From Mesodorylaimus sp. YZB2_4 (lineage: Eukaryota; Nematoda; Enoplea; Dorylaimida; Dorylaimidae), in assembly GCA_030248295.1 (NCBI GenBank), contig JASANH010001671.1, forward strand, positions 1 to 64,000: DNA of 64,000 bases, given 5' to 3'. The translations under genes and the position numbers were made by a program. The stretch's first letter is position 1. The number at the start of each line of letters is the position of its first letter. The notes under the pieces are model-generated. The model was not told the DNA's origin, ran no database searches, and saw only the letters and a list, made by a program, of their open reading frames with translations. Below are positions 20,931-31,365 of the stretch, in pieces.

Positions 20931-21956
20931 GTATTGTTGTGAAATGCATCATTCCATGTCAATGAAGCTTATGCCATTGAGTACTCTTTTCTATGTCAGG
21001 AAGACACCCCCATCTTTATTGGATGTATGCCAGTGACATGACCTGGTGCCTTGTCTGCTGGCCCGTGGCCGCACCCTAGTCTGCCTGTCTAGCCTCTTTC
21101 CTGTTTCCTGTCAGCTGGGCGCCGTGCCCTCTCATGAGTGACTCTGTCAGTTATTGCTGTGTGTTCTCGTGTGTGGCTGTTTCGTGCGTGATCCCGCTAG
21201 GTGGCTAGTAAATGACTGCTCTCTAGCGTGGGTTGCCTTCGTATTTCGCAGTAGCTCTGAGGAATCCACTGCTAGCTTCCTACAAGAGGACTTGGGCGGC
21301 TGCCCAGGCGTGGTGCAAATGCTCTAACATTCGTCTCATCTCTCTATTGCATCTACAGCGTCTCAGACACCCTTCTCAGGCGCGGCTATGGGATCAACTA
21401 GAAAACAGACTGTGAATCATACGCATATGCCTGCACCAAAAATGCAGGGAAACAATCATGATGTGGGCTATAATGGGTTAATGAGAGCAGTGAATAAGGT
21501 CGGCCCCAGAATCCATTCCTCCCAATGAAGTGCCTCTTAAAGTTTGGAGAGCGCGCTGGAAAAGGAAATGAAGATTGGATTGGAGAAAGTGCGATATTTT
21601 GTGATGTCTTAAAAACATACATTTTAAGTCGAAAGGAAATCCGGCCTTTAGGCAATAAATATGTGCATTTGAAAAGAATTATGATCACTCGCAGGCTTTC
21701 AATCCTGTCCAGGCCAGATATATCTAATTTCAAGTCAAAGACGCGACCAAGAGGCAAAATATTCCACCTCTTCAAAATAAGTGTAACGTTATCTCACCGC
21801 TAGCGCGTCAAAAGCAAGCATGTCAAAAAGAATTTGAAAGCAAGCAGACAAAATATAGTGTATGACACTATTTAGTATTTTTGTCAAAGATTAATAGTGA
21901 ACACACGATAAGCATCAATGAACCTACTTATGCGTGAAAGGTGACTTTTATCGCAA
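20931..21956. other. gene-free region
   Basis: Contains no recognisable gene. Overlapping open frames of ~90-125 codons on both strands near 21400-21800 lack motifs and splice sites. Confidence 0.45.
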
Positions 21957-23111
21957 TTAGTCGTCAGTGTTACAAGTGCCAGTCGTGCACCACCTGAACG
22001 CTCTTCCGATCATCCGCCGCGTGTTCCTATCAGTATACAGAGTGGCGCACGCATCCCCAACATCGCAAATCATATGGGTAATGCTCAGAAGTGGTCCGAA
22101 CACATTGGCTTCACATCCATTGAACGAAGGTATTGAATAAGCTGCCGCAAAATATGAAACAGTACAAAATGTGATGATACCGAAAAAGCTAGACTGAGAC
22201 ACAGTTAGTATGCAAAGCGATCTCTCAACAGATTTAATTTCTGCTTCTCGTTGGGCGTTTCGAACAGTGCCCGTTCGTAAACTGACCACTTGCGATATTC
22301 GTCTTCGATAGAACCTAACGAGGGCAATGCTGCAGCCAATTAGAGCAGATAATCCTAAAGCGCGAATCACATTGCACACGAGTGCTAGGACAGATGATAA
22401 TGTCGACGTCACGTAGGCGATATTAGTTTCAATGGCGTAACTGGTCCCATTATTGACCTTCACAACCTCATTTAGTCGAATATTGTAGACTGTACTGGCG
22501 ACACCAACGATCATGCTGGCAGCCAAGGCAAGCCTCCGATTAAGCTTGTGATCGCTGACCCTGTACTGGTGCGGCTTCGAGAAAGCGTAGACACGGTCAG
22601 CCACCATGCTGACTGATAGGAAAAGTGTAGTCACTTCCAAGGCGTGATTCAAAGGAATAGCCATGTGTGCCGCGTAGAACATGAGAGGGTAATTGGACAT
22701 AAACCATGGCTGCGCGTACTTTCCATCTCTACCCCACTGGAAACTGACCGATAGGACTGTAAAAGCACCCACATCCAGGATGTTGGCCAGAGCTACATAT
22801 TTCTGGTAATAGTAAGCTTTCTCAGATTTCGATTTATACGTGAATGCCCACAAGCAGAGCCCATGACCTCCAACGCTTATCACGAAAAACAGAGGCGCTA
22901 CTATCAAAGAAAATGATCGAAGTTGGTCGCTTAGGGCCCAGAACCAGGCTGGTTTTTCGCAGCTAGCGAGCACGAGGCGAGTGCCGTTTTGAGTCATCAC
23001 GAAATCAAGTATACTCAATGTCTCGACCAACCGAGTAGCAACTGTAAGCCAGTGAGGAATAACGAAGTTGCGGCACTTCCCCCGTTGTTTTAATAAATTA
23101 AATGAGGCCAA
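21957..23111 (-). CDS. 7TM receptor (rhodopsin-like GPCR), intact, single exon
   Basis: 384 codons. Hydrophobic segments lie near residues 68-90, 105-125, 148-174, 194-212, 236-266, 298-325 and 334-358. TM3 ends L-S-V-S-M-V-A-D-R-V-Y-A-F-S-K-P with A-D-R in the DRY position; basic residues (F-Y-R-R-R) start the third cytoplasmic loop. N-glycosylation sites are Q-N-G-T (residue 42) and N-N-G-T in the second extracellular loop. The tail is short. Comparison with the 13275 gene suggests translation may start at Met39 (position 22997), since both proteins then begin M-x-Q-N. The nearest relative is the frameshifted locus at 10074. Ligand unknown; the family looks lineage-specific. Confidence 0.85.
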   Translation of the reverse strand: MASFNLLKQRGKCRNFVIPHWLTVATRLVETLSILDFVMTQNGTRLVLASCEKPAWFWALSDQLRSFSLIVAPLFFVISVGGHGLCLWAFTYKSKSEKAYYYQKYVALANILDVGAFTVLSVSFQWGRDGKYAQPWFMSNYPLMFYAAHMAIPLNHALEVTTLFLSVSMVADRVYAFSKPHQYRVSDHKLNRRLALAASMIVGVASTVYNIRLNEVVKVNNGTSYAIETNIAYVTSTLSSVLALVCNVIRALGLSALIGCSIALVRFYRRRISQVVSLRTGTVRNAQREAEIKSVERSLCILTVSQSSFFGIITFCTVSYFAAAYSIPSFNGCEANVFGPLLSITHMICDVGDACATLYTDRNTRRMIGRAFRWCTTGTCNTDD

Positions 23112-23568
23112 GTGGGTGTTAAAATCGACAATGACATCTCCATGAATTGATTGCCATGGAGAACGAGTCTTCTCAGATTACCCCGATGTCATGTGCTGCC
23201 ATAGCGTATTGTTTCAGCAGGGAGAACCTTTGAAAGGTTCGGCATTTCATAGCGGAATATATCATCTCCTAGAAACAACCTCGTAGAAATGCTTATTTCC
23301 CCCGTACTCCCTGTTCCATGACGTCATATACATTAGCACTAACGGATACACATTTTATCCAGAACCAACCAGCCGGACTGTCTCGAGATGCCGAGATTGT
23401 GAGAAGGCACGCACAGCGTGAAAGGTCAACAATGCAGATGCTAGGTACCTACTTGACTTTTTCACGCAAAACTATCGATTATCCATCTGGTCGAATTTAT
23501 GCATGGTAAGCGAGCTCTCGCCGTTCTGATAAGACCTGACTGATCGAGGACCGCACTAGAAAGGAGAC

Positions 23569-23735
23569 GGGTTCGTGGCCTAGCGGGTTAAGGTGTCTGT
23601 CTCTCACGCTGGGTGCGCTTTTAAAGGGGAGGGTTCGACTCCCGCCTCGGATCAAAATGATTGTCAAATATGTGTTCCTTACCCCTCGAATGCGCCTTAT
23701 GGTGCTTGGCTATATGAAGTATGACATGACATGAC
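23569..23735 (+). repeat. tRNA-derived SINE (family A), full-length copy
   Basis: Has an internal pol III promoter: A box TGGCCTAGCGG (23576-23586) and an exact B box GGTTCGACTCC (23632-23642). A ~90-bp tRNA-unrelated body (CCTCGAATGCGCC..TGCTTGGCTATA) follows and ends in an ATGAC repeat tail (GTATGACATGACATGA). Other copies are at 40464-40539 and 43922-44132. Confidence 0.85.
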
Positions 23736-24897
23736 TGTAAGGAGACTGCTCTACATACAAACCATAGTGTCAGCTATACAGTCCGATTAGGCGATGATCT
23801 GTTTCTACTCGTATCGTCTGCACGCTTTTCTTCCATTTTCGCAGCCACATTGCCCTTCACCAATTTCCTCGACTTCCTTGTCCGCTTCTTCGTCTTGGAC
23901 TTGGCCTTTTTCGTTTCTCTGGAGCATCATCAGTGCGCTCGTCATCTATTTTTCCGATTCGGTACTTTCTTTTAATTTAGAACAACAGGGATACGGCACA
24001 GTACCATAATTGATGCAGGTCCCTCGACGCCAGCCCGTGGAAAACGTCCAACAGATCCAGATTGGCTCCGAGGAAGACATCATACTCTGGCCGAGGCTAT
24101 GCTCAGTTTGTAGCCAACTTGCACCGTGCTCTGTTTTTAGAGTAGCCTTGATTAGCAGCTTACGGCCTCCAGAGATCCTCCGGGTGCCTGTTGGCTATCT
24201 TGTCATGTAATGTACTGTACGTCGATTTGTTTCCAAAGATCCAGTGCTTATTAAGTCGTCTGTGACTCAAGTTCTGAAATATGAAACTAATAAAAATTCG
24301 TTTCACTAGAAGCACCGACGTCGTTAAGATTAGGACATTTTTCCAATAGAACTACAATGGTGTGCGGAACGAGTGTGCCATTCTACTCTGCTCCTGGGAA
24401 AAAATCAACCCTGCCGCAAGCTTATCAGAAGGAAGCCGTCTTTATTTTGCCCCTCTCATTTTTTGCCTACTTTTTCATTTCAGCAGTCCGATATCTTTGC
24501 CATTTGATACCCGGAACATAAAGATTATGTCGTCTAGCCATGGCTTCCTGATAAGCTTCCGTAAAAGTGACCAGCCTAAATAACTAACTGGTTTATTACT
24601 GGTTATGGCTTTATTTTAGTACGCTTTTTCGAAGCTAAATAGTTGTGTTTTTCCATTCGATATCTAAAACAACACAAAATCAGACAAAGACCTGGCTGAA
24701 AGCATTAAACCAACTGCTACGTGTTAAACTCGCGCTCCTCACCAATAACTAAGCCACGCGACTCGAACAAGCAAGTAAATAAAAGGTGCACTCTGGTTTC
24801 TTTGGTACGGTACGTGCAATGTGACTCCTAGCCGTTTTGTTATTGCTCGTAAAACCATCCCAAAGTGGCCCAATTGCCAGCATTTTTTATGCTCTGT
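23736..24897. other. mostly gene-free region
   Basis: The reverse strand at 23785-23960 reads as Lys/Arg-rich in two frames, which could be the last exon of a basic protein, but no acceptor, stop context or homologue settles it. The rest shows no gene. Confidence 0.4.
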
Positions 24898-25191
24898 GCT
24901 ATGGCATGTTTATTGGTTGTGGGAGGGAGTTGGACTCCTGGAGGTCACGTGACCAAAAGCAGCTACTTGATGCCTGATGCTTATCAGGGAAAAAATCGAA
25001 AAATCGGTAGAGCTAAAAAGAACTCGCAAAAGGGCAACTAAAACAATCTCAATTCATTTGTTTGTCTATGATAACGCTTTTTCGCAATCCCTTATGCCAA
25101 CTCGACTGAACCGCATTTGCCCGAGATTTAGTCAAGTGACGTTCACAGCATCTTGAGTCAACAATACCAAAGTGCGAGCATTTGATCCCAA
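24898..25191 (+). repeat. direct repeat R, copy 1
   Basis: About 293 bp, from GCTATGGCATGTTTATTGG to GAGCATTTGATCCCA, repeated at 26008-26300 with four substitutions seen. The two copies flank the left arm of the long inverted repeat. Trimmed to TGGCATG...ATCCCA each copy would read TG...CA like an LTR, but no primer-binding site or target duplication is visible. Confidence 0.9.
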
Positions 25192-26007
25192 AATTTGAGA
25201 AACTGGAGCAAGTAGGCCAAGCCCGAACAATGATTAGTGACTGTTCAGTTGATTTCTATGATCGCCTACTGTAATTGTGCCAGAGTTTCCGTATCTTATG
25301 TATGTTCCATATCTATGTATCTGGAAAGTATTCAGTTGTGATATCGCCCGATCGAAAATACGATTCCATCACAATGTCGCGAAGTGAGGCAATGTTGTGA
25401 GTGACTCCTGATATGGCCAGCATGTACTTCGCTCATCGGTGGCAGGGGATATCGAAGACGGGTGGACTCGTCAGAATGAAGTTATCAGTCTTTGAAACGA
25501 GTCAGGGGTTGGGAATAGCTGCCCTCATTCGCTGGCGTGGAGTGTTGCACCCCAGTAAGGCCTTGCCAGTAGGTCCTTGCTGTCAGTACACAGGTCCAAC
25601 TGCTGAACGTTTAGGAGCATCGCCCCCATTAACCAAGGGTCCGCACAGTAGCTCTCCTGTTTATCCTGCGCATGGATGCGATGATAACCGATTTTCAAAC
25701 ACCTCACCCGTGCACCCACCTTACGCGGGAGAGCTGCTGGACCAAACTGAGCCCCGCAGGCACCGTCTCGGTGAGAGTGATATGACCGTGAAGACGGTGT
25801 ATATGGGCGCGGGACCAACGCCCAACTAACTGAGCCGCGGTGGCTCAGTTAGTTGGGCGTTGGTCCCGCGTTGCTATGGCCAGCAACTTGACTGGGAGGC
25901 CGCAGTCCTGTTCCGGCTGGGGACGGCAGTTTAGTAAGCCCGTTCCCAGAGTGGGAGCCGCTCTTCGACGGCAGTTTAGTAAGTCCGTCGCTGGCCCTGC
26001 ACACCAG
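25192..26007. repeat. long inverted repeat, left arm
   Basis: About 815 bp that is the reverse complement of 29780-30597 with only about four substitutions seen. It contains a 429-bp open frame (25401-25829) that I regard as non-coding repeat sequence, a 29-bp-stem palindrome and a SINE-like head with an A-box-like TGGCTCAGTTAG. The near identity implies recent duplication or ongoing gene conversion between arms. Confidence 0.93.
25808..25870. repeat. perfect 29-bp palindrome with 5-nt loop
   Basis: 25808-25836 and 25842-25870 are exact reverse complements (GGCTCAGTTAGTTGGGCGTT within the right arm), separated by GCGGT. The right arm plus downstream sequence resembles a tRNA-type SINE head, so this may be two SINE 5' ends meeting head to head. 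The same structure is at 29917-29979 in the other long arm. Confidence 0.9.
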
Positions 26008-26300
26008 GCTATGGCATGTTTATTGGTTGTGGGAGGGAGTTGGACTCCTGGAGGTCACGTGACCAAAAGCAGCTACTTGATGCCTTATGCTTATCAGGGA
26101 AAAAATCGAAAAATCGGTAGAGCTAAAAAGAACTCGCAAAAGGGCAACTAAAACAATCTCAATTCATTTGTTTGTCTATGATAACGCTTTTTCGCAATCC
26201 CTCATGCCAACTCAACTGAACCGCATTTGCCCGAGATTTAGTCAAGTGACGTTCATAGCATCTTGAGTCAACAATACCAAAGTGCGAGCATTTGATCCCA
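26008..26300 (+). repeat. direct repeat R, copy 2
   Basis: Second copy of the ~293-bp repeat at 24898-25191, joined directly to the inner end of the left inverted-repeat arm. The right arm at 29780-30597 has no R copy on either side. The 270 bp from here to the gene start hold nothing recognisable. Confidence 0.9.
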
Positions 26301-26567
26301 ATGGGTTTGGACAGAAGTTTTGTTTCACATTTTTATGTATCTATCTATCTTATCTGGCGAATTTTGAAAATTTGCACGCCTAAGTTCCTCGGTTCGTAAG
26401 CCCCAATGAGCTAACAGTGAGCAGCGCCTAAAAGATAAGCCATAGACATCGGTTATGACCAGTGACAAATACACATTGAGTGATTTTGGGAAAGAAGCCG
26501 AGTATAGTGAAGCTGTGACACAGAAAACCATGGAAGGTGAGGGGTAAGTAAAGTAGGAGAACCCTCA

Positions 26568-28831
26568 ATGTCAATAAGGTCAAAGAGGTCTGGAGAGGAT
26601 TTTTTAAGGGTTTCAACAGATTTGGACAATGTCACTTCGTGTTCGACTTCTGTTTCCCACGATAGTTCGGTAGTCGGCGAGCTATTGGCACCGCCTCTTC
26701 GACTAGACTCGTTCGATCCCACTAGACTGTTCGTCCCTGACGCAATTGTGAACGAGCCTGTCTCCAGGTACGAGTACACGTTTTTTGCAGCTTTGTGCTT
26801 AGCACGTTGATAAAGCAGTAATTTGTGAACTAAATGACCCTGTTTTTATTAGGCAAGTGTCGGCTATAAGCGCACATAGAAAGGCTGGTAGAAAGTCGAG
26901 TATTCTTGATCCCCCACGTCAGTTCGTGCGAATGCTGTCTGGTGGAAGCACGATGAGTGCCGGACCTCAGATGCAATGGAGTTCCATTTGGGTAGCCACG
27001 GTGATCCTGTTTCTGGTAGCTGTGCAGTTCTCCATATATTTTGCCTCGCTGTGGCCTTATATGCACACGGTGAGTCTCTCCAAAAATTGTGTGAGCTCTG
27101 GTCAAAAATCCGTATCCTGTTTACGTAGATTGACCCCACCGCTGACCAAACCTTTTATGGCTTCACATTGGCAGCGTACAGTTTCGGACAAATGATTTCT
27201 TCGCCATTGTTTGGTTACATGAATAACAAACTGAAAATCGCCCGTCCGGTCATCGCTGTCGGAATCTGCTGCTCGATGTCTGGAAGCTTAATTTATATGT
27301 TCACTGAAGCATCGCCGAATCATCGAAAGTGGATTATTATGTGCGCAAGGTTTATAAGTGGGTTTGGAGGAGGTATGGCTTTCGAATATGGATAGTCAAT
27401 TATGCAAAACATGCCGGTTCTTCCTTCGATTTTAGGAGTTGCTGGCACAATCAGAGGATTTCTGGCAACTGCCAGTACGTTGGAACACAGAGCACGAGCT
27501 ATCGCCATTGGCACAGCAGCCTTATCTTTGGGCATTACTGCTGGCCCAGGTGAGTCGGACTAACAGAATGTGTTTCGGTAAAAATAATTCTGTTCTTTCA
27601 GTAATCCAAGCGTGTGTGACCCCTGTCGGATATCCAGGATTTGTCAAAGGGCCATTCCATATAAGCGAATACACAGCACCAGCATACGTTTCAGTGGCGG
27701 CTGGACTGATCCTACTGGCATTGCTGTTCACCATCTTCAAAGAAAATTACGTGGGAATTGATGAGAGGAAAAAGAAAAGTGAGCGATTACTGTAAGATTT
27801 GAAAAAAGTTCTGTAACGTTACTGTTTTAGATCCTTATCATTACGTACCCAAATACGATCTCAAGGCGGCCTTGCTGTGCATTCTGTGCTGGTTTGCTAT
27901 GTTTTTCTGTATCACAAATTCTGAAACGGTCGAGTCCCCGTACACCATGGCTGTGTTCAACTGGACTCGAAATGACGCTGTCAAGTACAACAGTATCATC
28001 ATGGCCTGTTCCTCCTTCATCTCGTTTGCCATGTATGTCTTTTATGCCATATATGGAAAACGGATCAACGAGCGGTTGGCCGTCGTTGTGGGTTTATGCA
28101 TGATATGCGGATTCTACGTTTTCACTTTCCCATGGCCATTCTATACTGGAAAATTGACATATAAGTCCCGTAAGTTGACGTGTGATAAGCATCTGCTTCT
28201 CGCTGGGGCATTAAAACTTTGGGTAATTTCACATGCATATTCGAATTGACCGCTTTTCCTTTTAGCTGCCACTCCAGCACCCAGTACAACGTACTCGACG
28301 ACCCCTGGCACACTGACCAAGTCGTGGTCGAGTACCGCGGGTCCCTTGAACCACACTGATCGTGAATATCACGACGTGGGCTGCGATTTAAGCATGGAAT
28401 GGTGCCAGTACACACCGAAACTTCCGATAGAAGTCTACTTGGTTGCTTATCCTTTGATGTCAGCGGGCTTCCCGACGTGCAATGTGGCCATATCTACACT
28501 CTTCTCAAAAATATTAGGGCCTCGGCGACAGGGATTCATGCAAAGTCTGCTGATCATGGCAGGAAGCACAGCTCGAATTTTGGGACCTATTCTTATAAGG
28601 TAATGAAGAAGGGAATGCATTGGTGAGCGTTAAATTAGAAATTCTCTTTTTAGTTTCCTTTTCGCTGATTACGGACCTCGCATCGCGTGGACAATGACAG
28701 CAGGCATGGTGTCCATTAGCATATTTGCACTTGTGACACAGTACCACAGGTTGGTGCCCCTGAAAATGAGACCGAAATTGAAGATAGGACAAAAGCTAAA
28801 ATATGATGGTGGCTTATTGTATCGTTTCTAA
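26568..28831 (+). CDS. MFSD8: MFSD8/CLN7-like major facilitator transporter, paralogue 1
   Basis: Eight exons: 26568-26767, 26853-27069, 27129-27372, 27436-27549, 27602-27778, 27831-28169, 28266-28599, 28654-28831; 600 aa. A ~120-residue hydrophilic N-terminus precedes TM1 (V-A-V-Q-F-S-I-Y-F-A-S-L-W-P-Y). The MFS loop 2-3 element reads S-P-L-F-G-Y-M-N-N-K-L-K. The helix after exon 3 (G-V-A-G-T-I-R-G-F-L-A-T-A-S-T-L-E-H-R-A) matches the MFSD8 signature. A Thr/Ser-rich lumenal loop (exon 7) carries N-H-T. MFSD8 proteins are lysosomal membrane transporters or channels. It lies between two ~815-bp inverted repeats, and its paralogue is 4 kb downstream on the same strand. A second ATG inside exon 2 would give a protein closer to the paralogue's length. 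AATAAA is at 28856-28861. Confidence 0.85.
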
Positions 28832-28855
28832 TTTCGATGTTTATTTGTCTCCATG

Positions 28856-28861
28856 AATAAA
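28856..28861 (+). terminator. polyadenylation signal of MFSD8 paralogue 1
   Basis: AATAAA 25 bp after the TAA stop codon, at the expected place for a short 3' UTR. Confidence 0.65.
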
Positions 28862-29039
28862 ATATTTTGCGGGTGGCTGCAGAATAACGAGTGTGTCAAA
28901 ACTTACGAGAAAATGCGGCACCTTGATTCAGTAGCTGTTTCTCTGCCATAGCGAACTGTTTCTGTCGTTTGCAGTATTGTATTTTTTCGCAAAACCAAAG
29001 ATTATTGTTGCTCTGAATCATTAGCACCCAAAATATAAA

Positions 29040-29300
29040 CAAAAACTTAAGCCTAGAGCGGGATTCGAACCCGGGCCTTTGGGGTCTGGGTTAGCTTGTA
29101 CCATCAAGACTCGGCATTCTGTAAAGTATCCATGTCGACAAGTCCGAGCAGACTTTGCGAATATGGCATGACCACCTTCGAAACTTGGCATCTTAAACTT
29201 GAAGTAGATGCAGGCTCATGATGAGAATTACCATCTGGAAATACAGTACACGGAAAAACGCAAGCCTTGAGCGGGATTCGAACCCAGGTTTCTGCATCAT
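29040..29300 (-). repeat. two tRNA-like B-box units in tandem
   Basis: CGGGATTCGAACCC occurs at 29057-29070 and GCGGGATTCGAACCC near 29272-29286. On the reverse strand both give the pol III B box GGTTCGAATCC, followed by CCGCTC.AGGCTT and a T-rich tail. The ~215-bp spacing with shared flanks indicates a tandem pair of SINE-like units. A third relative is at 37344-37372. Confidence 0.6.
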
Positions 29301-29449
29301 CCACTTGAAATCGCCCAGTTTAGACTTCGCCTTGGCTTGGGTGGTGTGACGGATCTGTCAGAATGAGACCAAACGGTTTGGTATGAATGAGCGAGGCCAA
29401 AAATACGTCGACCGGCCGCCTGCCTCTGCCACTCTCAGGAGCGGAGATA

Positions 29450-29779
29450 TCACTCGATCTTTTTGTTTCTTTTTTAATTTTTGTGGGTGCCGCTCCAGTT
29501 CCCCACTGGACTTCCAAGCCGTTTTTCCTTCCTATAGCCGGCCAGCAGTCATGATATGATAAGCTGGGCCGTGAGGTGACCAGCTTCCACGGCAGCTTGC
29601 CTCTGTGTGTCTCCACTGGGAACACCTCCACACGAGGGCATCCTGGGCCAGCACCGGCATGCCAGGATGATACTGGGCGAGAAGGGAGTGACCTTCCCGA
29701 CTGGTGGTCGGAATTTAGTTCCCTGATTCTCTACTTTTCGGCGTCCGTTACTCGACAGTACTGGTGAGTCGCCCAGAGC
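29450..29779 (+). repeat. dispersed repeat family C, long copy
   Basis: Contains TTTAATTTTTGTGGGTGCC, GCTGG/CCAGCAGTCATG, CACGGCAGCTTGCCTCTGTG and CATGCCAGGATGATACTGGG. Related blocks occur at 19140-19320, 38550-38705, 39335-39750 and, reversed, 43330-43445. It abuts the right inverted-repeat arm and continues into it (GGCCAGCGACGGACTTACTAAAC). Confidence 0.65.
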
Positions 29780-30597
29780 CTCGTGTGCAGGGCCAGCGAC
29801 GGACTTACTAAACTGCCGTCGAAGAGCGGCTCCCACTCTGGGAACGGGCTTACTAAACTGCCGTCCCCAGCCGGAACAGGACTGCGGCCTCCCAGTCAAG
29901 TTGCTGGCCATAGCAACGCGGGACCAACGCCCAACTAACTGAGCCACCGCGGCTCAGTTAGTTGGGCGTTGGTCCCGCGCCCATATACACCGTCTTCACG
30001 GTCATATCACTCTCACCGAGACGGTGCCTGCGGGGCTCAGTTTGGTCCAGCAGCTCTCCCGCGTAAGGTGGGTGCATGGGTGAGGTGTTTGAAAATCGGT
30101 TATCATCGCATCCATGCGCAGGATAAACAGGAGAGCTACTGTGCGGACCCTTGGTTAATGGGGGCGATGCTCCTAAACGTTCAGCAGTTGGACCTGTGTA
30201 CTGACAGCAAGGACCTACTGGCAAGGCCTTACTGGGGTGCAACACTCCACGCCAGCAAATGAGGGCAGCTATTCCCAACCCCTGACTCGTTTCAAAGACT
30301 GATAACTTCATTCTGACGAGTCCACCCGTCTTCGATATCCCCTGCCACCGATGAGCGAAGTACATGCTGGCCATATCAGGAGTCACTCACAACATTGCCT
30401 CACTTCGCGACATTGTGATGGAATCGTATTTTCGATCGGGCGATATCACAACTGAATACTTTCCAGAGACATAGATATGGAACATACATAAGATACGGAA
30501 ACTCTGGCACAATTACAGTAGGCGATCATAGAAATCAACTGAACAGTCACTAATCACTGTTCGGGCTTGGCCTACTTGCTCCAGTTTCTCAAATTTC
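29780..30597. repeat. long inverted repeat, right arm
   Basis: Reverse complement of 25192-26007 at about 99.5 percent identity by eye. It includes the mirrored palindrome (29917-29945 with 29951-29979) and the mirrored non-coding open frame (29958-30386). The 3.8-kb spacer between the arms contains the complete MFSD8-like gene. Confidence 0.93.
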
Positions 30598-31365
30598 GCT
30601 GGCACTGTGTTATGTTAAAGATCCAGTAGAGAAAACTACTTTACTAGTCGATAACAAGCAGAGCAAGTGAGTAGTAGGTGCGCTGCGCTATTGCTGAAGC
30701 TGGTAAGATTCTCGTAGAAGTAACCTTTGCGGTAGCCCAATCATAAGCGGTGCGTAAGCGAAGTGGCGCGAGAATATGGCAAATATGCAAACTACCAATG
30801 CCTCTATAATCGCACAGTCATCGAAGAAATCCGCCGCCAAATTTTTTACGCTTTTTTCTCTGGGCCAACCATGAACGAACTTGGCCCGATGTCGCTTCCG
30901 ATCTTAAAAAGGGTGATATGGCCTTACTGTCGTTAGCATTGGAGTCCAACTAAATTAACTGGAAAAATGCAGAAAGAGCTTATCGAACCCAAGAGAATTA
31001 GTTCACCCCGTTACCGTTTTCTTGTCGGACGGTATCTTCCTGAAGTATAGCATCTTCCTCGTTGGTGGAGGACTTGTTTTCTGGAGCGATCACCACTCTT
31101 TTGAGCGCCCCATTTCCGGATCCAGAACCCGAATTCTGTTTCCTCCTCCACATTCGTTTCAGCCAAGAACGCGGGAAAGAAGCGAGTATTATAGGAGTGT
31201 GCTAGTCAAGAATGCAGCCATCAGTATGACGCCAAGCATTTCTCCACGCTCCGATGATTCGAACAGAAGGGATGCTGCTGCCCGACTTGCTGCTGTTGCC
31301 GGAATGAGATACGATTGCTGCTGGCCAAGGAAGCCCACGCTATTGCAGTGTAAAGATGTGATGTG
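30598..31365. other. mostly gene-free region; possible membrane-protein remnant on reverse strand
   Basis: On the reverse strand, 31392-31189 reads into a hydrophobic stretch (G-V-I-L-M-A-A-F-L-T-S-T-L-L) and stops. One base out of frame, 31180-31019 reads as a basic then acidic tail (S-W-L-K-R-M-W-R-R-K-Q ... ending N-G-V-N and TAA). Together they resemble the last transmembrane helix and cytoplasmic tail of a membrane protein, broken by a frameshift. It overlaps the Rho-type pseudogene at its start. The rest shows nothing. Confidence 0.3.

Noticed and set aside
23785..23960. Lys/Arg-rich reverse-strand segment that could be a last exon
   Set aside because: Two frames look equally plausible and neither has a convincing acceptor or homologue.
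25401..25829. 142-codon frame present in both inverted-repeat arms (also 29958-30386)
   Set aside because: Conserved because the DNA is a recent duplicate; no motif, the frame crosses SINE-like sequence, and the opposite strand is open too.
24898..26300. Miniature LTR retrotransposon (TRIM)
   Set aside because: Terminal repeats can be trimmed to TG...CA, but no primer-binding site, polypurine tract or target-site duplication is visible; kept only as a repeat.
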